Source: CAZILN01 sp964540005
GTDB taxonomy: Bacteria; Bacteroidota; Bacteroidia; Bacteroidales; SM23-62
Length of the DNA stretch: 36,495 bases
Reading direction: 5' to 3'
NCBI GenBank assembly: GCA_964540005.1
Contig: CAZILN010000053.1
Coordinates: 1-36,495, forward strand
The notes under the pieces were generated by a model. The model saw only the letters and a program-made list of their open reading frames with translations, did not search any database and was not told the origin of the DNA. A program made the position numbers and the translations under genes. The number at the start of each line of letters is the position of its first letter. Position 1 is the stretch's first letter. Shown one piece after another: positions 9,086-18,419 of this stretch.

Positions 9086-11014
9086 TTATTTAGTGTTATC
9101 AAAAAAAAGCCTCAATTGTGATGCATGTTTCAGGTTATGATTCACGCGATGCCGCTGTGCCTTGTAGGCATCAGGCGGAGCTGTCATGATTGAAGGAACG
9201 AAGGTTTGCGGGTTTAGATCGTAAAGCGGGAACCACGTGCTTTGAACCTGAACCATGAGGCGATGCCCGGGCAGGAATGTGTGGTTCAAATGTGGCAACG
9301 GAATCGTATATTCCAGCACTTCATCGGGTGCCAGAGGTTTCGGTTCTACGAAGTTTTCACGGTAGCGACCCCGGAAGATGTCAGCGCTCACCATTAGTTG
9401 ATAGCCGGACATCTCGAAAGTAGGATCGTCGTCTGGATAAACATCAATGAGCTTCACAACCCAATCAGCATCAGTACCTGTGGTCTCGGCGTGCAGCTGT
9501 GCTGTCACAGGTCCTCGTACGGTTAATGCTTCCGAAAGAGGTTCACTTACCCATGTCGCCACATCAGGACGGCCATCGACAAAGCGCTGATCCTCGACAA
9601 GCCAACGCTGCCATGCTGCAATAGCAGGTGGATTGCTATATTCGATCTCCCAAATGGGTCGCGGTTCGTAAGGTACAGGCTTTGCGGGATCAGACACAAA
9701 TTCGGTGAATGACATTTCAATAGCCGGAGGTGTAAATGCAAGGCCGCCGTTCGGTTGCAGGTAAATGCTGATTTGCTCTTCGGTTGGGGGCCATTGGTCA
9801 AAGTTTTGCCAGCGGTTTGTGCCCGTCTCGAATACTGTGACCTGTGCCGGCAGTTCCAATGCATCTCCGTGTAGATACCGGCGAAGAAACCGGATCAGGA
9901 CATCCTGTCGAAACTGCATAGCTGTGTTTTCACCGAAGTTAAGAGCGCCAAGCCTGCTTCCATCGTCAAAGTGCTGACCGTGATACCAGGGTCCGGCTGC
10001 GAAGAAGTTAAATTCATTCTTCTTATCATGTCTTTCGAGTGCTGTATAAACCGCCGGTGCACCATAGATGTCCTCCTGATCCCAGAATCCATGCACATGC
10101 AGTGCAGGCACTAAACGTGGTGGTGATTCAAACCATTGGTCAGCTGCAACCTCTTTCCAGTAGGCTCCGTAGCTTGGGAATGCCATCAGGTATGACCACA
10201 TTTCGTGCCTATCGTCGAGACGTGCGCCAAGGCTGGTTCCTGCCGCACCTTGCCCGAGCATCCACGTATAGATTTCCTGGATCTCAAACTGATAGGGAGT
10301 AAACTGATCTGTTCGGGTCTCCATCTCGTAAATGAAAGAGAAGGCATAGGTCCCGCGAAATGCACCCCAGTGGAACCAATCGTCGGCCTTCCAGACGTCA
10401 ACTACGGGATTAAACGGGACAGCAGCCGCGAGAGCAGGGTGCGGAAAGCGCATGGCTGCAAGTGTGAGCCATCCAGGGTAGGAGGTGCCCCATACACCGA
10501 CCCGGCGGTTCGATGGTATATTTTTTACCAGCCAGTCTATGGCGTCCCATGCGTCTGTCGTCTCGTCGGTTTCAGTTTTATTAAAGGCCCCTCGGGGCAC
10601 GCGATACATGGCGAAGTCCCCCTCCGATCTGAAGCGACCCCGGATGTCCTGGAATACGTACACGAAGTCGTTTCCCAGGAATTTGTTACCAAGCGTACCC
10701 TCAAGACTGGAGGTGGAGCGGTCTCCAAGTACCCCGCTTGCATTATAGGGTGTACGCTCAAGTATTATGGGCATCGGTTTTGTCGAAGTCTTTGAAATCA
10801 GGATGAGGGTATAGAGCCTGATACTGTCCCGCATGGGAACCATCTCTTCGCGAATTTCGAAATCGCTGTCCGGGATTACATAGTGAAGCGAATTTTGAGC
10901 CGACACCTGAGCAGGCAGGATAAATAATGAAGCGATGATGCAAGGAATAAGATATGTATTAATCGCTCTGAAAAATGTTACTTTCGTTAGAACACCTGTT
11001 TTACCCATCTGCAT
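9086..11014 (-). CDS. Exported CocE/NonD-family hydrolase (peptidase S15-like)
   Basis: Alpha/beta hydrolase of the X-Pro dipeptidyl-peptidase / cocaine-esterase family, which cleaves acyl esters or N-terminal dipeptides; the substrate is unknown. It has a signal peptide ending LPAQVSAQ at about residue 40. ILERTPYNASG and FQDIRGRFRSEGDF are family blocks, and GVWGTSYPGW carries the nucleophile Ser178. HGFWDQEDIYGA supplies the acid and GPWYHGQH the histidine. The C-terminal jelly roll (from about 430) has VTAQLHAETTGTDADWVVKL and HRLMVQVQSTWFP, both typical. At 642 residues it is full length. Codons look richer in G and C than in the neighbours (many GTC, CGT and GCG), which hints at a different recent history; this is an impression, not a calculation. 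The gene stands alone, divergent from the GHL10-like gene and with its own candidate promoter. Confidence 0.9.
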   Translation of the reverse strand: MQMGKTGVLTKVTFFRAINTYLIPCIIASLFILPAQVSAQNSLHYVIPDSDFEIREEMVPMRDSIRLYTLILISKTSTKPMPIILERTPYNASGVLGDRSTSSLEGTLGNKFLGNDFVYVFQDIRGRFRSEGDFAMYRVPRGAFNKTETDETTDAWDAIDWLVKNIPSNRRVGVWGTSYPGWLTLAAMRFPHPALAAAVPFNPVVDVWKADDWFHWGAFRGTYAFSFIYEMETRTDQFTPYQFEIQEIYTWMLGQGAAGTSLGARLDDRHEMWSYLMAFPSYGAYWKEVAADQWFESPPRLVPALHVHGFWDQEDIYGAPAVYTALERHDKKNEFNFFAAGPWYHGQHFDDGSRLGALNFGENTAMQFRQDVLIRFLRRYLHGDALELPAQVTVFETGTNRWQNFDQWPPTEEQISIYLQPNGGLAFTPPAIEMSFTEFVSDPAKPVPYEPRPIWEIEYSNPPAIAAWQRWLVEDQRFVDGRPDVATWVSEPLSEALTVRGPVTAQLHAETTGTDADWVVKLIDVYPDDDPTFEMSGYQLMVSADIFRGRYRENFVEPKPLAPDEVLEYTIPLPHLNHTFLPGHRLMVQVQSTWFPLYDLNPQTFVPSIMTAPPDAYKAQRHRVNHNLKHASQLRLFFDNTK

Positions 11015-11097
11015 ATATTTCTTTAATAAAAACTCATGTAAGGCCTAAGGTATAATTTGCTGCCAATATCTGCGTTTCAGTAAATATACTACATATG

Positions 11098-11155
11098 ATA
11101 CAAAATATCCTGTCATCATACTTTGCACACGTTCAAAATACTCCCTATTTTGTAT
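11098..11155. promoter_or_regulatory. Divergent promoter region with a 10-bp inverted repeat
   Basis: ATACAAAATA at 11098-11107 is repeated as its exact reverse complement TATTTTGTAT at 11146-11155. Read outward, each arm is a TATTTTG box close to the Bacteroidota -7 element (TAnnTTTG, here one base short). On the plus strand a TTTG at 11122-11125 lies 20 bases before the box, the expected -33 spacing, and the ATG at 11184 is 31 bases past it. On the minus strand the nearest TTTG is 26 bases away, so that side is weaker. The arms could also be a site for a dimeric regulator. Confidence 0.42.
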
Positions 11156-11183
11156 AAAGATTTTTAACTTAACCGGGAAAGTC

Positions 11184-12347
11184 ATGAACAAGCTCTTCAC
11201 CATTGTTTCATTTTTATTGCTGGCTGCCTGTAATCCTCCTTCTGATAAAAAGAGTGATTCACAGGATGAAGCAAAAACCGAAGCCCTGTCAGAGATTAAA
11301 GTCCCTGTTTACGCCTGGATGGGAGGACTTAACCGCGATACCAACAAAGAAATTAAAGCGAACTTCACAGACCTGAAAAACAAGGGCATTATTGGTCTTC
11401 TGTACAATGGAGGTCATGATCCGGGAACCTACAAACGTATTGGCGGTATTGCCAAAGAAGCAGGATTGGAATTCCATGCCTGGATCCCAACAATGGTTCA
11501 GGATGAAAACCCAAAACTGGAAGCGGATTTATATGCGATAAATGGCCTGGGGGAATCCGCTTTTGAAAAACCTGCCTATGTGGATTATTATAAATTTCTA
11601 TGTCCAGGTCGCGAGGAGGTATACCGGTTCCTGGCTGAATTGTATGGCAGCATTGCAGATCTTCCTGAGGTTGATGGCATTCATCTGGATTATATCCGGT
11701 TCCCGGATGTGATCCTGGCTGAAGGGCTCTGGGAGAAATACAGCCTCGTGATGGACCGCGAATATCCCCAATTCGATTATTGCTACTGTGATCATTGCGT
11801 AAATGGATTCAAAGAAAAGACCGGAATAGATATCAGATCTGTGGAAGATCCTTCACAGGTAGAGGAATGGAAACAATACCGCTATGATCTGATTACCAAT
11901 ATTGTAAACAGACTGGCGGATATGGTCCATGCCAAGGGCAAGGAGATAAACGCTGCCGTGTTTCCCGGTCCGAATTCCATTGCCAGGAGAATCGTCCGGC
12001 AGGAATGGGACAAGTGGAACCTTGATGCATTCTATCCGATGAGCTACAACGACTTTTATCTGAAAGGCACAAAATGGATTGGAGAGGTCTGCAATGAAGG
12101 AGTTACTTCCATCGGCAACCGAAAACCCCTCTACAGTGGTCTGTTTATCTGCCCGAGGCCGGAGAATAAGACCGATGAACCGGATCCTGAAAACCATGGT
12201 CTGATCCCTGATGAACTGGAAGACGCCATACGAGAATCAATGGAGAATGGCGCCGCCGGGGTATGTTTATTCACTCCGGCAAGGATGACCGATGAACACT
12301 GGAAAGTATTTGAAACTGCAATCCGGAAGGACTTTACCGGGAATTAG
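11184..12347 (+). CDS. Lipoprotein of the glycosyl-hydrolase-like 10 (GHL10, PF02638) family
   Basis: Surface or periplasmic lipoprotein with a TIM-barrel glycosidase fold. The signal MNKLFTIVSFLLLAAC gives a lipobox with Cys16. After a polar linker, the barrel runs from VYAWMGG (about 38) to the end. LEFHAWIPTM and especially VDGIHLDYIRFPD are hallmarks of the GHL10 / DUF187 group, where the Asp of LDYIR lines the active site. CYCDHCVNGFKEKTGI is also usual in these proteins and resembles a metal-binding loop. LDAFYPMSYNDFY near residue 285 is another common block. The reaction is not established for most of the family, so exo-glycosidase action is inferred. GGGAAA before the ATG is one of the few Shine-Dalgarno-like sites in the window. 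It ends 11 bp from the convergent MFS gene. Confidence 0.85.
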   Translation: MNKLFTIVSFLLLAACNPPSDKKSDSQDEAKTEALSEIKVPVYAWMGGLNRDTNKEIKANFTDLKNKGIIGLLYNGGHDPGTYKRIGGIAKEAGLEFHAWIPTMVQDENPKLEADLYAINGLGESAFEKPAYVDYYKFLCPGREEVYRFLAELYGSIADLPEVDGIHLDYIRFPDVILAEGLWEKYSLVMDREYPQFDYCYCDHCVNGFKEKTGIDIRSVEDPSQVEEWKQYRYDLITNIVNRLADMVHAKGKEINAAVFPGPNSIARRIVRQEWDKWNLDAFYPMSYNDFYLKGTKWIGEVCNEGVTSIGNRKPLYSGLFICPRPENKTDEPDPENHGLIPDELEDAIRESMENGAAGVCLFTPARMTDEHWKVFETAIRKDFTGN

Positions 12348-12358
12348 TGTAGTAATCT

Positions 12359-13630
12359 TTACTTTGACCGCTCAGCAAGCATCATCGGGCTTTCACGAAG
12401 GAGCAGGACAGCTGCCAGCGCCAGGAGTCCAAGCATGGCAAACCCAGTCATGAAGGCTCCAAGGTGCTGGTTGTTATTAACGCTCATACCTGCCACAAAC
12501 ACCATTCCCGTTAGCTGTCCTACCCAGAGCAGTATGCCCTGAGAGGAGGATTCCGGTGCGGGGAAAGACACTTCAGCTGCATACTGGAATCCTATGGGTC
12601 CGGCGCTCATAACAAAAAATCCCAGCATGAAGGAGGCGATGAGGGCAATGGTGTATATGTTTTCAGTATTGGATGCAAGGTGATCGGGATAAGCAAGTCC
12701 AAACAAGGCAGGGACCATCCCTATCATGCAGATGACCAGGAAAAGTTTTCGTTTCCTGTATTTGTCTGACAGGATGGGAAGAATAATGGCACCGATAATT
12801 CCACCGATCAACATCAACCCTCCTATAAGGCCATCGGAATCCTTCACTCCCGCATGTTCAGCAATGGAATCTGTCATGGAGCTGACCGCATTAAAGATCC
12901 CCAATCCGATAAGAAAAAGCAGGATGGTCAGAAGCATATCCCGTTGATGGACGATATGTTTAATACCTTTAAAAAATTCAAATCTTCCGGTAGATTCAAC
13001 ATCTATTCCTTTTGGATGCTCCCGGATGAATATGATGCACAGCACTGAAGCGATCAGACTGAATGCACCATATATCCACAACATTTTTTCAAATCCGGTT
13101 CCATAGTTGGTAAGGTCGGGATCGGAACCAATGAATAAGGGTGTTAACAGCATGGCTATTATGATACCAATATATTGGGCCAGGGTCGATAATCCTGCTG
13201 CAGTTCCTCTTTCTGAAAAAGGGAACCATCTTGCTGCAACGGCGGTAATTGCGTTCAGGATGAATGGCTGGGCCACTGCAAGGCCGGTCTGTGATATAGC
13301 CACACCAATAAAATTCCTGGCGAAAATCGCTTTTGTAATACTGAATACACCCAACAAAACTGATCCCGCGATCAATCCGACGCGGATCCCATAGGTATCA
13401 ATGATATATGAAGCAGGGAAACTTACGACAAGGAACACCACCATGTAAACCAGGGCAAGAAAATCGATATTGAAAAAGGAAACAGCATTGAACTGACCCT
13501 GGTAAAAAAGCTCTGCCGGTCTCACCACTGCCGCATGAGTAAGCCATTGTATCTGGATGGCAATGGAAATAAGAATAAAGACTGAAAGAATTACATACCT
13601 GTATTTTGGGTAGTTATCATTCTTTACCAT
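12359..13630 (-). CDS. MFS transporter, 12 helices (FLVCR-like branch)
   Basis: Inner-membrane secondary transporter of 423 residues. About twelve hydrophobic segments are visible in two halves joined by a charged loop (about 204-230). The motif-A-like loops after helices 2 and 8 read IDTYGIRVGL (77-86) and LSDKYRKRKL (287-296). The first half, with IQWLTHAAVVRPAE and ARWFPFSERGTAAGL, resembles the branch that includes the FLVCR haem/choline transporters, but the substrate cannot be read from sequence. Its ATG lies inside the last codons of the upstream glycosidase gene: 14 bases overlap in a different frame, so translation is probably coupled. That arrangement suggests it imports the product released by that enzyme, perhaps a pentose or short oligosaccharide. 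This is inference from position only. Confidence 0.9.
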   Translation of the reverse strand: MVKNDNYPKYRYVILSVFILISIAIQIQWLTHAAVVRPAELFYQGQFNAVSFFNIDFLALVYMVVFLVVSFPASYIIDTYGIRVGLIAGSVLLGVFSITKAIFARNFIGVAISQTGLAVAQPFILNAITAVAARWFPFSERGTAAGLSTLAQYIGIIIAMLLTPLFIGSDPDLTNYGTGFEKMLWIYGAFSLIASVLCIIFIREHPKGIDVESTGRFEFFKGIKHIVHQRDMLLTILLFLIGLGIFNAVSSMTDSIAEHAGVKDSDGLIGGLMLIGGIIGAIILPILSDKYRKRKLFLVICMIGMVPALFGLAYPDHLASNTENIYTIALIASFMLGFFVMSAGPIGFQYAAEVSFPAPESSSQGILLWVGQLTGMVFVAGMSVNNNQHLGAFMTGFAMLGLLALAAVLLLRESPMMLAERSK

Positions 13631-16600
13631 TCATTATCAGTTTTGAACAGTATGTATTGTTGCCTGATTTAATCTTTAGCAGATACACTCCGGGAGGAGC
13701 ATTCAGATCTAATTTTACAGTCTCCTGAGGTGACTGCATTTCTCTGGACAGGATTAGTTTACCTGTGATATCAGTAACTTCAACACCGTTTATTTTCCTG
13801 TCACTACTTTCAATAGTGATGCTTTCACGGGCCGGATTCGGGTAGAATGAAAAATTGAAACCCCTCATCGATTCGACATTTGTAGTCACATTATTGCTGA
13901 CCTGCATATCAGTAAAGAAAGGCACAGGTCTATTATCCGTTGCCATGAGAGTTCCGGATTCATAAGAGACAGTAATATTGTCATCATCTGCAGAAAGCGC
14001 TGTATCAAGGACCAGAACCAGTGTGGTCCTGAGATCATATCTTAATGTCACCCGGTTTACGTTGATCGAACGGCCATCTGCCTGGACGCTGTAACCGGAT
14101 TCTTCATCATAGGCTGGCTTAGCAAGGTCCCTGTCAAAAACTATTTCAATTGTATCGCCCCCTTTGTTGGTCATGGCACTGACAACATTAGCCAGTAAAG
14201 TTCTGTCGAATTCAAGGTCCAGCCAGTTGATGTTGTAATTTGCCGTCTGGGCAAATAATCTCAGCCTCTGAGGTCCTTCATGCAGGATGATCTCTACAGG
14301 GACGGATCTCCATACCTGCCATCCACCTGTAACCAGTGTGGTCACCGTGGCCTGATTAAAGATATCATCATCCGGTGTTTGTATGATCACCTGGCCTGTA
14401 TTTGATGCAGCGGCCACTCGTAAGTTTCCTTTATAATAGCCTGTTTCTGAAACATTTACTTCGTACTCTACCCAGTCACCGGGATCAATATACCCGAGGT
14501 TCTCTCCCCCGCCCACATCGCTGCATGATTCCAGGACCATGCCAATATTGATCGTGAATAATTCGGCGTCAATTATACCGGGGATTGCAAAAACGGTTGG
14601 TTCAGGGAGCACATTAACTACCTGTAAGTTTTCAAAAGATGGCAATTTACCCCTGTCGAGAGATGTAACTGCTGTTCCTTCATAGCTGAGTGTTACAGTA
14701 TCTGCATGCCTGATATAATCGACCAGCGATATGATCATCTCGCTGGAGCTTAAAAGATAAGTAACTTCTGTATAGACCTCATCATTGACTTTAATGGTAA
14801 ACAGGGTGTCGAATTCTGCAAGGTAATTCAGGGGTTTATCAAATAAAATATTAATGGAAAATCCATAATCCGATACTTCTGCAGAAACCAGTTCAGGAGG
14901 CAGTCCGGGAGCCTGGTTAATAAGCGGGAGGGAATCGAATGCTTCCATAAGAGCACTATCTTTAGACATTACACCGGTCCCGGAATAGGAAAGTACCAGC
15001 TCATATTCGGCAAATAATGATTCAGCAGGACTTATCAGGATGGTTGTGGAGTCCTCTTCATCAACACTTAGCTCAGCTAGCTCAATGCTTAGGTCCGGAT
15101 AGTTTTTAGCCCTTAGAATGAATGATTCAATGGAGGAGTCTGAGACCTGCAATCCCATGTTGAAAACCAGATGGATCATACTGCCATCACTTGTTGTAAA
15201 GGCATCTCTTAATTGTGGGACTGCGCCAGGCAACAGGTTTTCTACAAGTTCATCCAGGAATGGTGATACTTCAACACTATCCTGAGACAATATATCATTG
15301 CCTGAATAAGAGAGAGAAATTCGATCTGCAGGAAGTACTTCCTGATCCAGGTATATGTATATCAGGTTTGCATGTGTAGAGTCGACTTCTACTCTGGAGA
15401 TGGAATGAGGTACCGAGTCATTAACAAACACTTCAAAGCCGGAAGGATCTTCAGAAAGTAACACAGGATCTGAGAATTCCACACTGATGACTGCTGCATT
15501 GACATCAATTTTTGAGAATAAATAGGATGAAGGAGGTTTTTTATCTACCATCAGGCACACTACAGATAGATGAGGCAGGCTTACTTTAATACCGCCTTCA
15601 ACCTCCGATGCAAAGGCTTTAATGGACTCGTATTCATCAGGTCCGCCACCTTCTTCATCGGTACCGTAACCGTTGAGAAAAACTTTTCTTGAGAAATCCC
15701 CGTTATCAGTTCCTCCTGTAAGGGTATGATAATAATACTGCTTTCCCGGTTCGAAATTGTCTATTTCAATCAGCACAGTTTCATCAGAGGTGCTTTTATT
15801 GATTATAACCATACCGGCTTCGCCTGAAGTGAAAGAAGAGGCATATGCAATGACTTTGCTATTCCCTGTAAGGGATGAATGGACCATCCTGTCTCCGAAG
15901 TATTTCTGGAAGTAGTACATATAGAAGAATACCGGCCTTGGGTTATAATCATCTACTCCAGGTTCCCCACCCCGTGAAAACATGCCATGATCATCCCCGT
16001 CGGCCCATCCATTGGTAAGGTCCCATCGTGTAGACAGGCCATAGTCATTCTGAATAAACTCCCCCAGTACCAGTGCCGCATGTATCCCGTTTATATATGA
16101 AACCTGCTGCATGGAACCCACGGCAAAAATATTCCATTCCGTAAATGCAACAGGGATCATCGGCTTTCCTGCCTCAGCCATATCGCTTACCATTACAGAC
16201 ATAATTTCTCCGGGTAAGGGATGGGAATTGAGTATTGTGCTGACAGTTGAATTTTCATCGTAGGGCGTAAAATACTGGTGGACAATAAGAAAATCTGCAA
16301 GATCGCCCACCTCGGGCATCATCCCCTCGTTCCATACAGTCTGGATAGGATCCCAGGAGGTCTCGGCATCATAGGCCACTATCCCGATTTTAATTTCTGC
16401 TCCTGTTTCAGCAGCAGCAGCTCGCATGGAGTCAATAAAGACCTTGCAGTGCTGTCCGTACAGCTGGCCCGAAATATACCTGGGCTGACCGTCCTGGTTT
16501 TGTGACACATCGATCTCGTATCCGGACTGCCAGCTGCCAAAATTCTCGTTCCCGATCTCCCAGAATTTAGAGCGTCCCTTGTCGTACCTGACCCATTCGG

Positions 16601-17168
16601 CTGCCATATGGGCAGCTTTGGCGACAGGATCAGGGCCGGTTCCGTAACGGGCATAGCTGTAGTTCACACAGATGATCCCGGTACTGTTTGTATTCTCCAG
16701 CAGATCGTAATAGTCATCATTGGACATTTGCCAGTTGTCATCGTTTTGTCCGTACCATGGGCTTATATCCTCGGGTATATCATCCGGACGCTGATTGGAG
16801 GAGAGATTCCAGAAATACACATTGGACAGGTTCCCGCCCGGCCAGCGCAACACATGCGGATCCAGGTTATTGATATCCGTCATGACGGTCTCATGCTCAT
16901 TCATATTACCACCCCAGGTGACGGCGTTATTGCCGTATATGTATGCAGGAACCTTTTTAAATGTCTGGTTCATATCCACATATATGTTGACCGTAGCAGT
17001 GTCCGTGGGCTTATCAATCAGCTGCCAGTCAGGTTTTTCAGCAATTTTCTCCTGCCAGTCGTCCAGGAAAAATCCAGGATCCTGGGCCTGGATTGCCGGG
17101 AGAAATAATAAGGTGACTAATAAAAGAATCAGGCTGATTTTAGCGGCACGGTATTTTTTTTTCTTCAT
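13617..17168 (-). CDS. T9SS-secreted multidomain glycosidase (arabinofuranosidase-like clan-A barrel, SwmB-like repeats, CBM6)
   Basis: Secreted or surface-anchored enzyme of 1183 residues. A signal peptide (MKKKKYRAAK, cleavage near IQAQ) leads into a clan-A barrel: LRWPGGN, WEIGNENFG with acid/base Glu208 and AFTEWN with nucleophile Glu344. The pattern is closest to GH51-like alpha-L-arabinofuranosidases, but the family is unsure. A beta-domain ends near 545. Three related repeats follow (about 553-647, 652-752, 757-853), each with an LSYSGxxxxSxDS-like core resembling SwmB modules. Then comes a CBM6-like domain (862-987, IDPGDWVEYEVNV), a fourth repeat (992-1089), and a type A T9SS sorting domain (FYPNPARESITIE to the end). 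I chose the ATG at 17168; an in-frame TTG at 17177 adds three residues and is less likely. The 3' end overlaps the MFS gene. Confidence 0.88.
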   Translation of the reverse strand: MKKKKYRAAKISLILLLVTLLFLPAIQAQDPGFFLDDWQEKIAEKPDWQLIDKPTDTATVNIYVDMNQTFKKVPAYIYGNNAVTWGGNMNEHETVMTDINNLDPHVLRWPGGNLSNVYFWNLSSNQRPDDIPEDISPWYGQNDDNWQMSNDDYYDLLENTNSTGIICVNYSYARYGTGPDPVAKAAHMAAEWVRYDKGRSKFWEIGNENFGSWQSGYEIDVSQNQDGQPRYISGQLYGQHCKVFIDSMRAAAAETGAEIKIGIVAYDAETSWDPIQTVWNEGMMPEVGDLADFLIVHQYFTPYDENSTVSTILNSHPLPGEIMSVMVSDMAEAGKPMIPVAFTEWNIFAVGSMQQVSYINGIHAALVLGEFIQNDYGLSTRWDLTNGWADGDDHGMFSRGGEPGVDDYNPRPVFFYMYYFQKYFGDRMVHSSLTGNSKVIAYASSFTSGEAGMVIINKSTSDETVLIEIDNFEPGKQYYYHTLTGGTDNGDFSRKVFLNGYGTDEEGGGPDEYESIKAFASEVEGGIKVSLPHLSVVCLMVDKKPPSSYLFSKIDVNAAVISVEFSDPVLLSEDPSGFEVFVNDSVPHSISRVEVDSTHANLIYIYLDQEVLPADRISLSYSGNDILSQDSVEVSPFLDELVENLLPGAVPQLRDAFTTSDGSMIHLVFNMGLQVSDSSIESFILRAKNYPDLSIELAELSVDEEDSTTILISPAESLFAEYELVLSYSGTGVMSKDSALMEAFDSLPLINQAPGLPPELVSAEVSDYGFSINILFDKPLNYLAEFDTLFTIKVNDEVYTEVTYLLSSSEMIISLVDYIRHADTVTLSYEGTAVTSLDRGKLPSFENLQVVNVLPEPTVFAIPGIIDAELFTINIGMVLESCSDVGGGENLGYIDPGDWVEYEVNVSETGYYKGNLRVAAASNTGQVIIQTPDDDIFNQATVTTLVTGGWQVWRSVPVEIILHEGPQRLRLFAQTANYNINWLDLEFDRTLLANVVSAMTNKGGDTIEIVFDRDLAKPAYDEESGYSVQADGRSINVNRVTLRYDLRTTLVLVLDTALSADDDNITVSYESGTLMATDNRPVPFFTDMQVSNNVTTNVESMRGFNFSFYPNPARESITIESSDRKINGVEVTDITGKLILSREMQSPQETVKLDLNAPPGVYLLKIKSGNNTYCSKLIMNGKE

Positions 17169-17454
17169 CAGACACAATTAAGAAGATTTTAAATTCAATC
17201 GGACAAATATACCTAAATGAAAACAGAATTGTGAAAGATTGGAGCAAGTAAGTTGGATTCAGGATCCATAGGCATGTCTTCGAAAATAATCGACAAAATT
17301 AGCAAGTACCTTTTCATTATTATCCTATAATAAGAAGGTTTGATATGTAAGACAGAAACCATAAATTAGACTATCTTTAAATCGGTTCATGCAATTATGA
17401 AGCCAATTAATAATTAAAACCCTTAGTAAGAATCATTCAACAAGATCAAATTCC

Positions 17455-18324
17455 ATGGATATGAAAACAAGCAGAAGAAATTTCATAAAAAAAAGTGGTG
17501 CTGCACTCGCTACAGCAACTTTGCTGGGCCAGGTACCAATTAGCTTTTTAGCCAGCTGTTCGGCAGCTAGGAAATTATCGTTTGGGTTCCAGACATGGAC
17601 CATCAGGGAAAAACTGGTACAGGATTTTGCAGCCACCCTGAAAGAAATGGCCGGAATGGGTTACTCAGAGGTGGAAATGTGTTCTCCACTGGGGTATATT
17701 GACTCAGGTTTCGGTCCCCTCAATGATATGAAAGGTTCTGAAATGAAAACAATCGTCGAAGATTCAGGTTTGAAATGTACCAGTTCACACTTCACCATAG
17801 GCGAATTGCGAGACCATCTTGAGAACCGGATAGAATGGGCGCAGCAGCTGGGAATGAAGCAAATGATCGCTTCCAGCTTCTGGCTGCCAGGAGATGCATC
17901 GGTGGATGATTACCGCCAGGCAGCGAATGAACTTAATGGGATTGGGGAAAAAACTAAAGCTGCAGGAATACAGATGGGTTTCCACAATCATCATATGGAG
18001 TTTGAGAAGCGAGGTGATGAGCTGATTTATGATGCCTTACTTGAAGAATTTGATCCGGAACTGGTGAAGATGCAATTCCAGGTAGCTGTTGTCAATATTG
18101 GTTACCATGCAGCTAATTATTTTCGAAAATTTCCGGGCCGCTTCATTTCTGCCCACCTGGCCGATTGGTCAGCCGAGAAGGAAGAACAGGTGACTATTGG
18201 CCAGGGCGATGTTGATTGGCCGGATTTTTTCGAAGCTGCAAAAATCGGAGGAGTGAAGAATTTCTTTGTGGAAATGGACCCGGAAACCTTTAAGCCAAGT
18301 GCAGATTTTTTGAAGACCAGCTGA
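17455..18324 (+). CDS. Tat-exported sugar phosphate isomerase/epimerase-like TIM-barrel protein
   Basis: Belongs to the xylose-isomerase-like / AP-endonuclease-2 barrel family (PF01261), whose members isomerise or epimerise sugars or act on inositol derivatives. The N terminus SRRNFIKKSGAALA is a twin-arginine signal, and FLASC (Cys35) is a plausible lipobox, so it would be exported folded with its metal and perhaps lipid-anchored. Candidate metal ligands are Glu74 (SEVEMC), His178/His180 in FHNHHMEFE, His234 in ISAHLADW and Glu273 in FVEMDPE. The segment MQFQVAVVN has Gln where most relatives have an Asp ligand, so activity may differ or be lost. At 289 residues it is near full length. I kept the ATG at 17455; another ATG two codons later is possible. 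It is followed after about 95 bp by typA on the same strand. Confidence 0.85.
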   Translation: MDMKTSRRNFIKKSGAALATATLLGQVPISFLASCSAARKLSFGFQTWTIREKLVQDFAATLKEMAGMGYSEVEMCSPLGYIDSGFGPLNDMKGSEMKTIVEDSGLKCTSSHFTIGELRDHLENRIEWAQQLGMKQMIASSFWLPGDASVDDYRQAANELNGIGEKTKAAGIQMGFHNHHMEFEKRGDELIYDALLEEFDPELVKMQFQVAVVNIGYHAANYFRKFPGRFISAHLADWSAEKEEQVTIGQGDVDWPDFFEAAKIGGVKNFFVEMDPETFKPSADFLKTS

Positions 18325-18419
18325 AACATCGCAATTTCAATTTTCGAATAGTATCAATCTCTCAATAGGGGAAGTGTGGATAGGAGCCACCGGACTTCAA
18401 TAAAGTGAGCGATAAAAAT

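Noticed and set aside
10205..10795. Open frame of 196 codons antisense to the CocE-type gene
   Set aside because: No domain or signal is visible; the opposite strand encodes the catalytic serine block of a known family.
17169..17177. TTG start three codons upstream of the T9SS glycosidase ATG
   Set aside because: The ATG at 17168 starts directly on a standard signal peptide with a lysine-rich n-region; the TTG adds nothing useful.
17339..17379. TTTG and TATCTTTA as a promoter for the sugar isomerase gene
   Set aside because: The two elements are 29 bases apart, too far for the usual Bacteroidota spacing, and the -7 match lacks the final G.
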